From positions 21,477-85,476 of the forward strand of contig NZ_RHNZ01000013.1 in NCBI RefSeq assembly GCF_003946395.1: 64,000 bases of DNA, read 5' to 3'. The stretch is from Levilactobacillus fuyuanensis (GTDB lineage: Bacteria > Bacillota > Bacilli > Lactobacillales > Lactobacillaceae). Below the pieces are notes generated by a model. That model did not search any database and was not told the DNA's origin. It saw nothing but the letters and a program-made list of their open reading frames with translations. Made by a program: the position numbers and the translations under genes. Below are positions 24,527-32,175 of the stretch, one piece after another (position 1 is the first letter of the stretch; every line of letters starts with the position of its first letter).

Positions 24527-25708
24527 ATGAGTAAAAAATACAAGTTTCTTGAACCCTATACGTTTGCAAACGGCGTCACGGTGAAGAATCGGGTGGTGAT
24601 TCCACCAATGACTGAGGCCTCCGGATTTGAGGAAGGGTCAATCACGTCCGATGAGCTTCGCTATTTCCGGATGCATAGCGGTGGCGTTGGGCTGTTCATT
24701 TCCCCCGTCGCCAATGTTTCTGTGAGTGGCAAAGGATTCGAGGGCGAGTTGGCTATTACCGATGATCGCTACCTTCCCGGCTTAACGAAGATGGCCAGTG
24801 CCATGAAGCAGAACGGAACTAAGGCGATTCTACAAATCTTTCATGCGGGCCGCATGTCGAACTCTAAAATTTTACGTGGCGAACGGCCGGTCAGCGCAAG
24901 TTCGGTCGCTGCCGAACGGCCAAATGCTGAGGTTCCTCGTGAATTAACGGGGGATGAGATCAATCAGATTATCACAGACTTTGGTGAGGCTACCCGGCGG
25001 GCCATCCAAGCCGGATTCGATGGGGTTGAACTCCACGGTGCGAATACGTACCTGCTCCAGCAATTCTTTTCTCCACACTCTAATCGGCGGACTGATAAGT
25101 GGGGCGGCGACGTTGATGGCCGGATGAGTTTCGCGTTGGCCGTGATTAAACGGTGTCACGAGGTGATCCAGCAATATGCCGATCGGCCATTTATTCTTGG
25201 CTACCGGCTGTCACCAGAAGAAATTGAGATCCCCGGAATTCGATTGGCCGATACGCTTCATTTGGTTGATGTCCTGTGTGGTCAACCGCTGGATTACCTG
25301 CATATCTCGATGGGGTACGCTTGGCGGACGTCACTCAATGACCAGACCGATACGGAACCGTTAATCCTGAAAATCAAGCGGCAAGTCGCTGGACGGTTGC
25401 CACTGATTGCCGTCGGCTCCGTTGAAAAGCCAAGCGATGCCGAGAAGGTCATGGATGCTGGCGTCGACTTTGTTGCGTTGGGCCGTGAAATGTTGCGAGA
25501 ACCCAACTGGGTCCAGAAGGTTGAGACTGATGACGAAGCTGGTATTCGGTACACCATTTCCGAACAGGACCTGGATGAGCTGGGGATTACACCAGCCATG
25601 TGGAATTTCTTAATTGTCCGATTGAAGTCAGCAATGCATATCTCAAATCAACCCGATTACGATAAGGACCAATTTGACCATAAATTAGCACCACACGAGG
25701 GTGCCTAA
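24527..25708 (+). CDS. NADH:flavin oxidoreductase, Old Yellow Enzyme family
   Basis: A 393-residue FMN-dependent TIM-barrel oxidoreductase. Landmarks are VVIPPMTEASGF after strand 1, ILQIFHAGRMS, the substrate-binding HGANTYLLQQFFSPHSNRRTDKWGG (about residues 173-197), and PLIAVGSVEKPSDAEKVMDAGVDFVALGREMLREPNW for phosphate binding. OYE enzymes reduce activated C=C bonds such as enones and electrophiles. The NemA/YqiG-type group is a reasonable guess, but the physiological substrate is open. Probably controlled by the divergent LysR. Confidence 0.92.
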   Translation: MSKKYKFLEPYTFANGVTVKNRVVIPPMTEASGFEEGSITSDELRYFRMHSGGVGLFISPVANVSVSGKGFEGELAITDDRYLPGLTKMASAMKQNGTKAILQIFHAGRMSNSKILRGERPVSASSVAAERPNAEVPRELTGDEINQIITDFGEATRRAIQAGFDGVELHGANTYLLQQFFSPHSNRRTDKWGGDVDGRMSFALAVIKRCHEVIQQYADRPFILGYRLSPEEIEIPGIRLADTLHLVDVLCGQPLDYLHISMGYAWRTSLNDQTDTEPLILKIKRQVAGRLPLIAVGSVEKPSDAEKVMDAGVDFVALGREMLREPNWVQKVETDDEAGIRYTISEQDLDELGITPAMWNFLIVRLKSAMHISNQPDYDKDQFDHKLAPHEGA

Positions 25709-25724
25709 ATGCTGATGTGCCGCG

Positions 25725-25755
25725 AAGAGCCTGGAACAAAATTCCAGGCTCTTTT
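25725..25755 (+). terminator. Terminator after the OYE gene
   Basis: GAGCCTGGAA and TTCCAGGCTC form a perfect 10-bp stem with a 5-nt loop and a TTTT tail. Confidence 0.9.
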
Positions 25756-25776
25756 GCTACACAATCTTGCATGGCT

Positions 25777-25890
25777 GAAACGTGCGCCAAAAGACAGCTG
25801 GTTCCGCTTAAAATTGCTAACCAAACAATCCAAGTTCGGGATTATTCGGTTATTGACGTTAATGCTATAGGCTGTTTCCCAATCTTATAC
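25777..25890 (-). repeat. Structured intergenic repeat, unit type 2 (copy B2, minus)
   Basis: Read on the minus strand: outer strand GGGAAACAGCC, conserved TAGCATTAACGTC, an inner 14-bp helix (TAACCGAATAATCC with GGATTGTTTGGTTA, including two G-T pairs), conserved TTTTAAGCGGA, then AGCTGTCTTT and a terminal CACGTTTCAG. The order of parts is that of the unit at 2222-2340, including the CGTTTCAG end. It has no start signal or protein-like frame. Confidence 0.7.
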
Positions 25891-25894
25891 AGTC

Positions 25895-26014
25895 GAAACG
25901 TGGGACAGCAGGCAGCTAGCTGTGCTTAACCCCGTAAGGAGAATAATCCAAACCCAGGATTTTTCCCCTTATGACGTTAATGCTCACTAGCTAATCGCCT
26001 GCTGTCCCACTCTG
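25895..26014 (-). repeat. Structured intergenic repeat, unit type 1 (copy B1, minus)
   Basis: Read on the minus strand: CAGAGTGGGACAGCAGGC pairs through a long perfect outer helix with GCCTGCTGTCCC, TAGCTAG with CTAGCT, then GTGAGCATTAACGTC, an inner hairpin, GGGGTTAAGCACA and CGTTTCGAC. GGCGATTAG and the CGTTTCGAC end are shared with the unit at 2097-2218. It precedes the type 2 unit on its own strand, as at the other locus. Confidence 0.75.
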
Positions 26015-26134
26015 TTTTTGATGAGTTGCCAAGATTAATTGCGTCCATCCCGGGAAAGGGTTAGAATGAATTTAGATTAAATTATGAGATTTCAATGATA
26101 TTTCTTGTAAGCCATTTGAGAGAGGAGTCATTTT

Positions 26135-27466
26135 ATGTCAGAAACTAAGACTGATCATGAATTAACCGCTGCTGAGACGGCGGATTTACACGCTGACCTC
26201 CAGCAACAACCAGCGCACGATGTTGTGAGTCGCGCGGTAATTAAAAACGGGGTGCTTGCTGCTGCCGAAGATCCGCAAGCGGCCGTACGCTTGAACCGAA
26301 CCTTTTCTGTGGAACTCGATACGGGGAAGGTCTCTAATCAAAAGCACTCTGGGCGTTGCTGGTTGTTCTCCACGTTAAACACGATTCGCCATCAATTTGC
26401 GGCAAAGTATAACGTGAAGGATTTCGAGCTGTCACAGAGTTACCTGTTCTTCTGGGACAAGGTTGAACGGGCCAACATTTTCTATGACAACATTTTGCGG
26501 ACGGCGGACAAGCCGCTCGATGACCGGGAAGTGGCGTTCTATCTGAGTCGCCCCGGCGATGACGGTGGTCAGTGGGCTATGGGCGCTGCGCTTGTTCAAA
26601 AGTATGGGGTCGTTCCCGCCAGTGCGATGCCAGAATCCTTTAACACTAATGATACGAGTGGCTTTGCAACCACGTTAAACTTGAAATTGCGTAAGGACGC
26701 GTTGGCCTTACGGCAGTTAGTGGCCGATGGTGCCAGTGAAGATCAGATTGCGACGACCCGGGCGCAAGCCTTGAAGGAAGTTTATCGGATGGCGGCCTAC
26801 TCATTTGGCGAACCACCAACCACGTTTGACCTCGAGTATAAGGACGATAAGCACCAATATCACCGCGATGCTGGCCTGACGCCTCAGGGCTTCTTCGAAA
26901 AATATTTCGATATTGATTTAGACGACTACGTAGTAATCTCCAATTCACCGGACAAGCCATTTGATCAGTTGTACAGCCTACCTAGCCAGGATAATATCGT
27001 AGGTGGTAAGCACATTACCTTCTTGAACTTACCAATGTCAGAATTGAAGCGGACGGCAATCGCCCAGCTACAGAGTGGTGAGGCGGTTTGGTTTGGGAAC
27101 GATGTCTTACAACAGATGAGTCGCGAACGAGGCTTTCTCGACAGTCAATTGTTTAAGACGGCCGACTTGTTTGGCGTCGACCTGAGTCTGACGAAGGCCC
27201 AACGACTCGCTACGGGTGAGGCTGAAGTGACCCACGCGATGACGTTAACGGGTGTCGACCTGGTGGCCGATGACCCAACTCGCTGGAAGGTTGAAAACAG
27301 CTGGGGCGAGAAGAATGGCGACAAGGGATACTTTGTGATGACGGATGACTGGATGGAGGACTTTGTCTACGAAGTTGTCGTTCACAAGCGGTTCCTCACG
27401 CCAGAGCAACGGGCTGTATTGGCTACAACGCCTAAGGCTTTACCAGCTTGGGACTCCTTACAATAA
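26135..27466 (+). CDS. pepC: Aminopeptidase C (bleomycin hydrolase family, C1B)
   Basis: A 443-residue cysteine aminopeptidase. The nucleophile Cys75 is in QKHSGRCWLFSTLN, the His is in EVTHAMTLTGVD, and the Asn is in VENSWGEKNGDKGYF. The C-terminal arm, which gives aminopeptidase rather than endopeptidase activity in the hexamer, ends LPAWDSLQ. PepC removes N-terminal residues from casein- or plant-derived peptides in the cytosol. GAGAGGAG precedes the ATG; a terminator follows. Its upstream gap holds the minus-strand repeat pair. Confidence 0.97.
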   Translation: MSETKTDHELTAAETADLHADLQQQPAHDVVSRAVIKNGVLAAAEDPQAAVRLNRTFSVELDTGKVSNQKHSGRCWLFSTLNTIRHQFAAKYNVKDFELSQSYLFFWDKVERANIFYDNILRTADKPLDDREVAFYLSRPGDDGGQWAMGAALVQKYGVVPASAMPESFNTNDTSGFATTLNLKLRKDALALRQLVADGASEDQIATTRAQALKEVYRMAAYSFGEPPTTFDLEYKDDKHQYHRDAGLTPQGFFEKYFDIDLDDYVVISNSPDKPFDQLYSLPSQDNIVGGKHITFLNLPMSELKRTAIAQLQSGEAVWFGNDVLQQMSRERGFLDSQLFKTADLFGVDLSLTKAQRLATGEAEVTHAMTLTGVDLVADDPTRWKVENSWGEKNGDKGYFVMTDDWMEDFVYEVVVHKRFLTPEQRAVLATTPKALPAWDSLQ

Positions 27467-27475
27467 TAGGATATG

Positions 27476-27509
27476 AAGCATCTCGATGGCTATGTTGAGG
27501 TGCTTTTTT
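27476..27509 (+). terminator. Terminator after pepC
   Basis: AAGCATCTC pairs with GAGGTGCTT (one G-T) and is followed by a T-run. Confidence 0.85.
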
Positions 27510-27532
27510 CATGCGCGGATAACGACCGAGAC

Positions 27533-27563
27533 TAAAAAAAGCCGCCCCTGGTTAGGAGGCGGC
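27533..27563 (-). terminator. Minus-strand terminator without an assigned gene
   Basis: On the minus strand GCCGCC and GGCGGC form a hairpin followed by seven T residues. The nearest minus-strand gene (27936-28232) already has a terminator at 27878-27917, so this signal suggests an unannotated short transcript from the gap. Confidence 0.75.
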
Positions 27564-27877
27564 GGTCGTTGCTTGGTTAGGGCAACAAAATGTCATCGTT
27601 AATGACAAAATAAAGTTGGTTAAATCGGTTTCTGAATTAAGCTCATCTTAAAACGAAAATGTGAAGAAATTGTGAAGGTAATTTATATATTAGTAATGCA
27701 AACGATTAGTCTTCTATTTAAGTAAGACTAAGTATAGCTAATTCAGGCATTGGATTACTTTTTTCTAATTGATAAGGCACATTATTTTGCGAACTTTGGA
27801 CGTTTCAGAGCGGTAAATTTGAAAATAAGTGTAATAATTTATGAACGCTATAATTAATAAGTAATTGATTAAATTTA
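27564..27877. other. AT-rich gap between two terminators; possible small RNA locus
   Basis: About 310 bp, far more AT-rich than its surroundings, with no ribosome-bound frame. A hairpin TTAGTCTT...AAGACTAA is near 27703-27732. It is bounded by a minus-strand terminator on the left and a bidirectional one on the right, so either strand could yield a short RNA. This is inference from signals only. Confidence 0.35.
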
Positions 27878-27917
27878 AAAACTCACCAACTAAATTTTTG
27901 GTCGGTGAGCTTTTTTG
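27878..27917. terminator. Bidirectional terminator
   Basis: CTCACC (27882-27887) and GGTGAG (27904-27909) with inner pairing, T-run on the plus strand and an equivalent run on the minus strand. Confidence 0.8.
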
Positions 27918-27935
27918 CAAGTGTTGTATTCAGGA

Positions 27936-28232
27936 TTAATGGTGTAAAAGTCCATGGTGCGGGTGATCAGCGAGTGGTTGTGGTTGGCCAGCATGGTATC
28001 CTGGGCGGAACCGGTCGATCTGCATTTGCTTGGTACGTTCGCGTTCAATCCGTAGTTGCGTCTTCAATTGACGCGTTTTCCAGAAGCCGTGAGCTGCTAC
28101 CGTTACGGGGATGACTTGCAAGAGTACCGTGGCTGGAATGATCCAGCTCTTGTCACTAATTAGCTCGGTGAATCGGTGAATATCCTCTTGATCCAGTGGG
28201 GCCGCAATCGGTAAGCATTTATGTTTTAACAT
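27936..28232 (-). CDS. Small single-span membrane protein with His/Pro-rich tail
   Basis: A 98-residue protein with one hydrophobic segment (SWIIPATVLLQVIPVTVAAHGFW, about 29-51), then a charged helix (KTQLRIERERTKQMQIDRF) and a His/Pro-rich C-terminus (HAGQPQPLADHPHHGLLHH). I do not recognise a family. AAAGGAG is 11 nt before the ATG, somewhat long. It may be co-regulated with the small membrane protein upstream. The His-rich end might bind metal, but nothing else supports this. Confidence 0.6.
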   Translation of the reverse strand: MLKHKCLPIAAPLDQEDIHRFTELISDKSWIIPATVLLQVIPVTVAAHGFWKTRQLKTQLRIERERTKQMQIDRFRPGYHAGQPQPLADHPHHGLLHH

Positions 28233-28292
28233 CTGTCATCACACTCCTTTAGGCCCTATCATAACCCAAAGTGTGCGTGGTGTCAGCCGTTG

Positions 28293-28308
28293 TGTTCCAC
28301 GTGAAACA
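28293..28308. promoter_or_regulatory. parS site (perfect)
   Basis: TGTTCCACGTGAAACA is an exact match to the parS consensus, intergenic, between two small minus-strand genes. Confidence 0.88.
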
Positions 28309-28310
28309 AA

Positions 28311-28478
28311 CTACCGATTACGCCAATGACTAATGAGGTGCAGGACGCCTAAAACTGCGGCGATCCCTAAGACCCCCGTTTCTAGCATGGCGATGCCGCT
28401 GACATGGCGAAACTGTTGGTAGATTAAGACGGAACCGACTAATAGTAGGCCGCCCAATCCGGATAATAGTTGTTTCAT
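28311..28478 (-). CDS. Small membrane protein of unknown function
   Basis: A 55-residue protein, MKQLLSGLGGLLLVGSVLIYQQF... with two membrane segments and an HWRNR tail. GGAGG is 8 nt before ATG 28478, so I reject a longer TTG form from 28493 that would include that binding site. No functional motif. It lies next to the perfect parS site. Confidence 0.65.
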   Translation of the reverse strand: MKQLLSGLGGLLLVGSVLIYQQFRHVSGIAMLETGVLGIAAVLGVLHLISHWRNR

Positions 28479-28495
28479 GACGACCGCCTCCAAAC

Positions 28496-28525
28496 TAAAA
28501 ACGGCACCACATTTGCGGCACCGTT
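28496..28525 (-). terminator. Terminator for the lipoprotein gene (minus)
   Basis: ACGGTGCC pairs with GGTGCCGT through two wobble pairs on the minus strand, followed by TTTTAG. Confidence 0.7.
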
Positions 28526-28550
28526 TCGGATTACATGACTACCCAATTAA

Positions 28551-29093
28551 TTAGTTGCCAACCTTGACCATAACGGCTTGGGTGACATCATTGTCGATAT
28601 CGCGCGAGATGTGGTAACCTGCGACTTTCAGCTTGGTGGCCTTGTTGGTACCAGTCAGCGTCTTCTTAACGGTGAACTTCTGCGTCATCGGAATGTCGGA
28701 CAGCTTACCCTTGAAGTTGATGACGGTATCGTCACCCTTAGTCTTGAAGGTCGTGTTCAGCTCACCAGACTTGTTCAGTGCGTTGGCTTTCTTAGCGGCC
28801 GCGTACGTCTTGTAGAATTTGTTGACGTTGTAGACCGTGACCTTGCCGTTCTTGTTAAAACGGTAAGCTTCCATCCCGGAATTACTCTTGGCGTTGACCG
28901 CACCAGTCACATACCAGAGCTTGGTTGAGTTGGTCAACGTGGACTTCACGTCGGCCTTCTTTGTCGTTTTGTTTTTAAAACTTGCTTGTTGGGTACTCCC
29001 CGATTTACTACTCTTACTGCTGCAGCCGGCTAAACCAATGGTCAAAATGGCCAATAGGCTAAAGACGGCAGCCAGTGTCCGGGTCTTCTTCAT
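28551..29093 (-). CDS. Lipoprotein of unknown function
   Basis: A 180-residue lipoprotein. The signal peptide ends LTIGLAGC, with Cys24 as the lipidation site, followed by a Ser/Lys/Thr-rich linker. The mature part (about 55-180) has alternating strands such as KLWYVTGAVNAKSNSGMEAYRFNKNGKVTVYNVNKF and ends QAVMVKVGN. It resembles short lactobacillar lipoproteins of unknown role. GAGGTGATT precedes the ATG, and an extended -10 (minus, TGCTATACT, about 29168-29176) lies 75 bp upstream. Processing would use a second signal peptidase not in this window. Confidence 0.8.
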   Translation of the reverse strand: MKKTRTLAAVFSLLAILTIGLAGCSSKSSKSGSTQQASFKNKTTKKADVKSTLTNSTKLWYVTGAVNAKSNSGMEAYRFNKNGKVTVYNVNKFYKTYAAAKKANALNKSGELNTTFKTKGDDTVINFKGKLSDIPMTQKFTVKKTLTGTNKATKLKVAGYHISRDIDNDVTQAVMVKVGN

Positions 29094-29189
29094 AATCCAA
29101 TCACCTCATCAAAAATGATAACAGTTTTAGAGTCCGCGTACAAATAGCGTGCTCCCCGTTCTTCAATAGTATAGCATGGTGGCTTCCGT

Positions 29190-29230
29190 AAAAACCGGAA
29201 CGCTCCGTTAAAAAAGCGTTAAGTTCCGGT
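29190..29230 (-). terminator. Insulating minus-strand terminator upstream of the lipoprotein promoter
   Basis: On the minus strand ACCGGAAC plus CGCT (with a small bulge) pairs with AGCGTTCCGGT, followed by five T residues. No minus-strand gene precedes it. Confidence 0.6.
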
Positions 29231-29329
29231 AACAAAATCAGTGGAATTTGGAAAACTAAAGACGAACACATGTTTTTCTGATAGAATATAACTTAAGCGA
29301 ATCACGGCATTTGAGAGGGGAATTTGATC

Positions 29330-30157
29330 ATGAGTAAACGGCACTATCGCCGGGGTCGGCGGGGGAGTCGCATTTCTATTTATGCGGCGATTCTGTTGGT
29401 CGTTATTGGGGCTATCGGCAGTCTGGGTAGTCAGGGTAATTCGACGGCTCAGCACATTACAACCGCTGTTAACAAGGTCGTCGGGTCATCATCTAGCAGT
29501 CAGGCGACTAGCAATACGGTTGCTAGCACGCCGAAACAATCAGTCGCAAGTCGGGCGCTGGCACAGCAGAAGTATCAGGGTACTCAGATTGTTGCGGTCA
29601 ATCACAACAAGCCCACGTTTAGTCAGGCGCAGTTGTCCACCAAGAAGGGTGGCTGGGCCACTTACGGGACGTTGGATAATCTGAACCGGGTCACCACGGC
29701 CAACGCCTTGTTAAGTAAGAAGTTAATGCCAACGGCTAAGCGAGAACCGCTGTACGTCAGTCCGACAGGCTGGAAGAATAAGCCATATACGGTCAATGGC
29801 AAACGCGGCTACCTATATAATCGGAGCCATTTGATTGGCTACCAGCTGACGGGGCAGAACAATAACTTGAAAAACTTGATGACCGGGACCCGGTCACTCA
29901 ATGATCCCGGGATGACGGCTTACGAGAATCCGGTGGCAAGTTATCTGAAGAGTCATCCTAGTGATTACGTCCGTTACCAGGTTGAGCCGGTCTTTCGGGG
30001 CGATGAATTAGTTGCGCGAGGGGTCCACATGCAGGCCCAATCGGTCGGGAGCAAAGGTGTCTCGTATAACGTCTATATCTTTAATATTCAAGCGGGCGTC
30101 AAGATTAATTACAGTACTGGGACAAGCCAATACGGTGACCCAGCTGCTGCGTTTTAA
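29330..30157 (+). CDS. Membrane-anchored or secreted DNA/RNA non-specific endonuclease
   Basis: A 275-residue protein with a basic N-terminus (MSKRHYRRGRRGSRIS), one membrane segment (IYAAILLVVIGAIGSLG), a low-complexity Ser/Thr/Gln stretch, and a beta-beta-alpha-Me nuclease domain. The catalytic string is GYLYNRSHLIGYQLTGQNNNLKNLMTGTRSLN, in which NRSH takes the place of DRGH and the downstream Asn ligates the metal. It resembles EndA/NucA-type enzymes. It acts outside the cell, probably for nutrient scavenging or DNA uptake-related cutting. ATG 29330 is preceded by GAGAGGGG. Confidence 0.88.
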   Translation: MSKRHYRRGRRGSRISIYAAILLVVIGAIGSLGSQGNSTAQHITTAVNKVVGSSSSSQATSNTVASTPKQSVASRALAQQKYQGTQIVAVNHNKPTFSQAQLSTKKGGWATYGTLDNLNRVTTANALLSKKLMPTAKREPLYVSPTGWKNKPYTVNGKRGYLYNRSHLIGYQLTGQNNNLKNLMTGTRSLNDPGMTAYENPVASYLKSHPSDYVRYQVEPVFRGDELVARGVHMQAQSVGSKGVSYNVYIFNIQAGVKINYSTGTSQYGDPAAAF

Positions 30158-30174
30158 ATTTAGTGACAGTCAGT

Positions 30175-30214
30175 AAAGCGCGTCACTTCTCGGTTGGGAA
30201 GTGACGCGCTTTTT
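30175..30214. terminator. Terminator after the nuclease gene
   Basis: A perfect 15-bp stem AAAGCGCGTCACTTC/GAAGTGACGCGCTTT with five T residues. It may also serve the convergent 51-residue gene. Confidence 0.95.
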
Positions 30215-30224
30215 GCAACTATAG

Positions 30225-30380
30225 TTATCGTCGATTCATGTAGCGGTAAATGAGATACAGGACCAGGCCGACAATCAAAATTGTCCCAATCATGGGATTT
30301 TCGCGAAAGATCCAGTGGAAGATGCGCACGGAGTGGAGGCCATGCAGGCCACCGATTAAAGTATAGAACTGTGTAAACAT
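30225..30380 (-). CDS. 51-residue small membrane protein
   Basis: A short minus-strand gene beginning MFTQFYTLIGGLHGLHSVRI and ending VGLVLYLIYRYMNRR. It has one clear C-terminal membrane segment (MIGTILIVGLVLYLIYRY) with a basic end, and an amphipathic N-terminal half. AGGAGGT is 7 nt before the ATG at 30380, a nearly ideal start. The stop is 11 bp before the terminator shared with the nuclease gene. It is convergent to the nuclease and divergent to cardiolipin synthase. I do not recognise the family. Confidence 0.75.
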   Translation of the reverse strand: MFTQFYTLIGGLHGLHSVRIFHWIFRENPMIGTILIVGLVLYLIYRYMNRR

Positions 30381-30493
30381 GGGAGACCTCCTAATGATTT
30401 ATAGCAATTATAATCGAAAATTTTAAAAAAACTAAAGACTTTTTGACGTTTTGGCGTATGATAAAAAGACAGAGAACAGAGGAGGGTTTACCC

Positions 30494-31951
30494 GTGAGCG
30501 TGAATTATATGCTTATCTTTGAAATTGTCGTCGTGATTAACTCGGCGTTAGCCTTTGTGACGGTGTTTCGAGAAAAGCGCGATATCGCTGCAACTTGGGC
30601 CTGGATGTTGGTGCTAGTCTTACTGCCGGTAGTGGGCTTTATTGCCTACGCCTTCATTGGACGAAAGTTACCGAAGGGCCGGATGTTTCGACTGCAACAT
30701 CAAGTCGCGGTTCAACTGAATGAGCGGCTGAGTCAGCAACGTGAGCAGTTAGGCACGGAGATTATGCCAGCCGATAAGATTAGCCACTCGGTTATCAACA
30801 TGGTCAACATGTTTATGGAGACCGATCAAGCATTTTTGGCCCGGCAGAATCGGGTAAAGATTTTCACGGACGGGCACGATCTCTTCCACACGATGATGGA
30901 AGATATTGAGCGTGCCCACTCCAGTATTCATATTGAATTTTACACCTTTTATAACGATAAGATTGGAAATGAGATTCTGAATTTGCTGGTTAAAAAGGCC
31001 GCTGCTGGTGTCGAGGTCCGCGTCATCTATGATCCATGGGGGTCCATGGGGACCTGGAAGCGATTCTTCAAGCCGCTAATGGATGTTGGGGGGCACGTGG
31101 AACCCTTCCTAGGAACGCGTTCAGCCGTCATTGACTTCCGACTGAACTTCCGTGATCACCGTAAAGTCGTTACGATTGATGGTCAGGTCGGGTACGTCGG
31201 CGGTTTTAATATCGGCGATCAGTACCTGGGGCGCAAGGAAAAATTCGGCTATTGGCGCGACACGCACCTCCGAATCGTTGGCTCGGGGGTATTTTCACTG
31301 CAGGCCCGCTTCATGTTGGACTGGAACGCCACGGATAAGGATCATCCCTTCAACGACCGGAAGATTGATACCCGTTACTTCCCGCTGAGTAAGGTTAAGG
31401 GCAATACGAGTCTCCAGATTGTCTCGAGTGGGCCAGATTCTGACCTACAGCAGATCAAGATGGGCTATATGCGCCTGATTCAAACGGCGGAGAAGACCTT
31501 GTGGATTCAGACGCCATACTTGATACCAGATGATAGTGTCTTGGACTCCCTGCGGATTGCGGCTATGGCCGGAATTGATGTTCGAATCATGATTCCTGAC
31601 AAGCCGGACCACGCTTTCGTTTACCGGGCAACGCAGTATTACGCTCGCCAACTCGCGGATGACGGTGTTAAAATTTACTACTATCATAACGGGTTCATCC
31701 ATGCCAAGACGATTGTGGTGGACGGCCGTATCGCCTCAGTGGGGTCAGCGAACATGGATTACCGGAGTTTCAAGCTGAATTTCGAAATCAATGCCTTCAT
31801 TTACGACGAGGAAATTGCTCGTGAATTAGAGGGTATCTATGAGAAGGACATGGCCCATAGTGAGCTGATTACACCAGAAATGTTTGATGAGCAGTCTTTG
31901 TATTTGAAGTTTAAGCAAACGGCATCACGGTTATTATCACCAATTCTATAA
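30494..31951 (+). CDS. cls: Cardiolipin synthase
   Basis: A 485-residue phospholipase-D-family enzyme. Two N-terminal membrane segments (YMLIFEIVVVINSALAFVTVF and WAWMLVLVLLPVVGFIAYAFIG) are followed by two HKD-type motifs: FRDHRKVVTIDGQVGYVGGFNIGD (about 215-238) and GFIHAKTIVVDGRIASVGSANMDYRSF (about 395-420). It joins two phosphatidylglycerol molecules to give cardiolipin and glycerol at the membrane. GTG 30494 follows GGAGGG; the longer frame from 30443 lacks a site. Single-gene unit with a terminator. Confidence 0.96.
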   Translation: MSVNYMLIFEIVVVINSALAFVTVFREKRDIAATWAWMLVLVLLPVVGFIAYAFIGRKLPKGRMFRLQHQVAVQLNERLSQQREQLGTEIMPADKISHSVINMVNMFMETDQAFLARQNRVKIFTDGHDLFHTMMEDIERAHSSIHIEFYTFYNDKIGNEILNLLVKKAAAGVEVRVIYDPWGSMGTWKRFFKPLMDVGGHVEPFLGTRSAVIDFRLNFRDHRKVVTIDGQVGYVGGFNIGDQYLGRKEKFGYWRDTHLRIVGSGVFSLQARFMLDWNATDKDHPFNDRKIDTRYFPLSKVKGNTSLQIVSSGPDSDLQQIKMGYMRLIQTAEKTLWIQTPYLIPDDSVLDSLRIAAMAGIDVRIMIPDKPDHAFVYRATQYYARQLADDGVKIYYYHNGFIHAKTIVVDGRIASVGSANMDYRSFKLNFEINAFIYDEEIARELEGIYEKDMAHSELITPEMFDEQSLYLKFKQTASRLLSPIL

Positions 31952-31964
31952 AAGTTAAATAATG

Positions 31965-31995
31965 AACTCCCGGTTGCTGGACTGGGAGTTTTTTT
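31965..31995 (+). terminator. Terminator after cls
   Basis: AACTCCC pairs with GGGAGTT, followed by seven T residues. Confidence 0.9.
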
Positions 31996-32081
31996 GCTGT
32001 CAATAGCGTTCTAATAGGGGAAACAGACCGAATTGGGGCGGTTGGATGAGGTTAGTTGTTTATTTTTACCAACTTAGCGGT

Positions 32082-32113
32082 TATAATGAGCTTATAACAG
32101 TAAAGCGGTTACA
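32082..32113 (+). promoter_or_regulatory. AraC-regulator promoter -10 and downstream cre-like box
   Basis: TATAAT at 32082-32087 is followed 13 bp later by GTAAAGCGGTTACA (32100-32113), which matches the cre consensus TGNAANCGNTNNCA except at the first two bases. CcpA repression of the regulator is plausible. Confidence 0.5.
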
Positions 32114-32175
32114 AAATGGAGGAGTCGCTTGATTAGTTTGGGAGGAGTTGGCGTGAAGACTGAGGAGGTTTTATC

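Noticed and set aside
31096..31108. CACGTGGAAC inside cls
   Set aside because: A parS half-site only; the left half does not fit.
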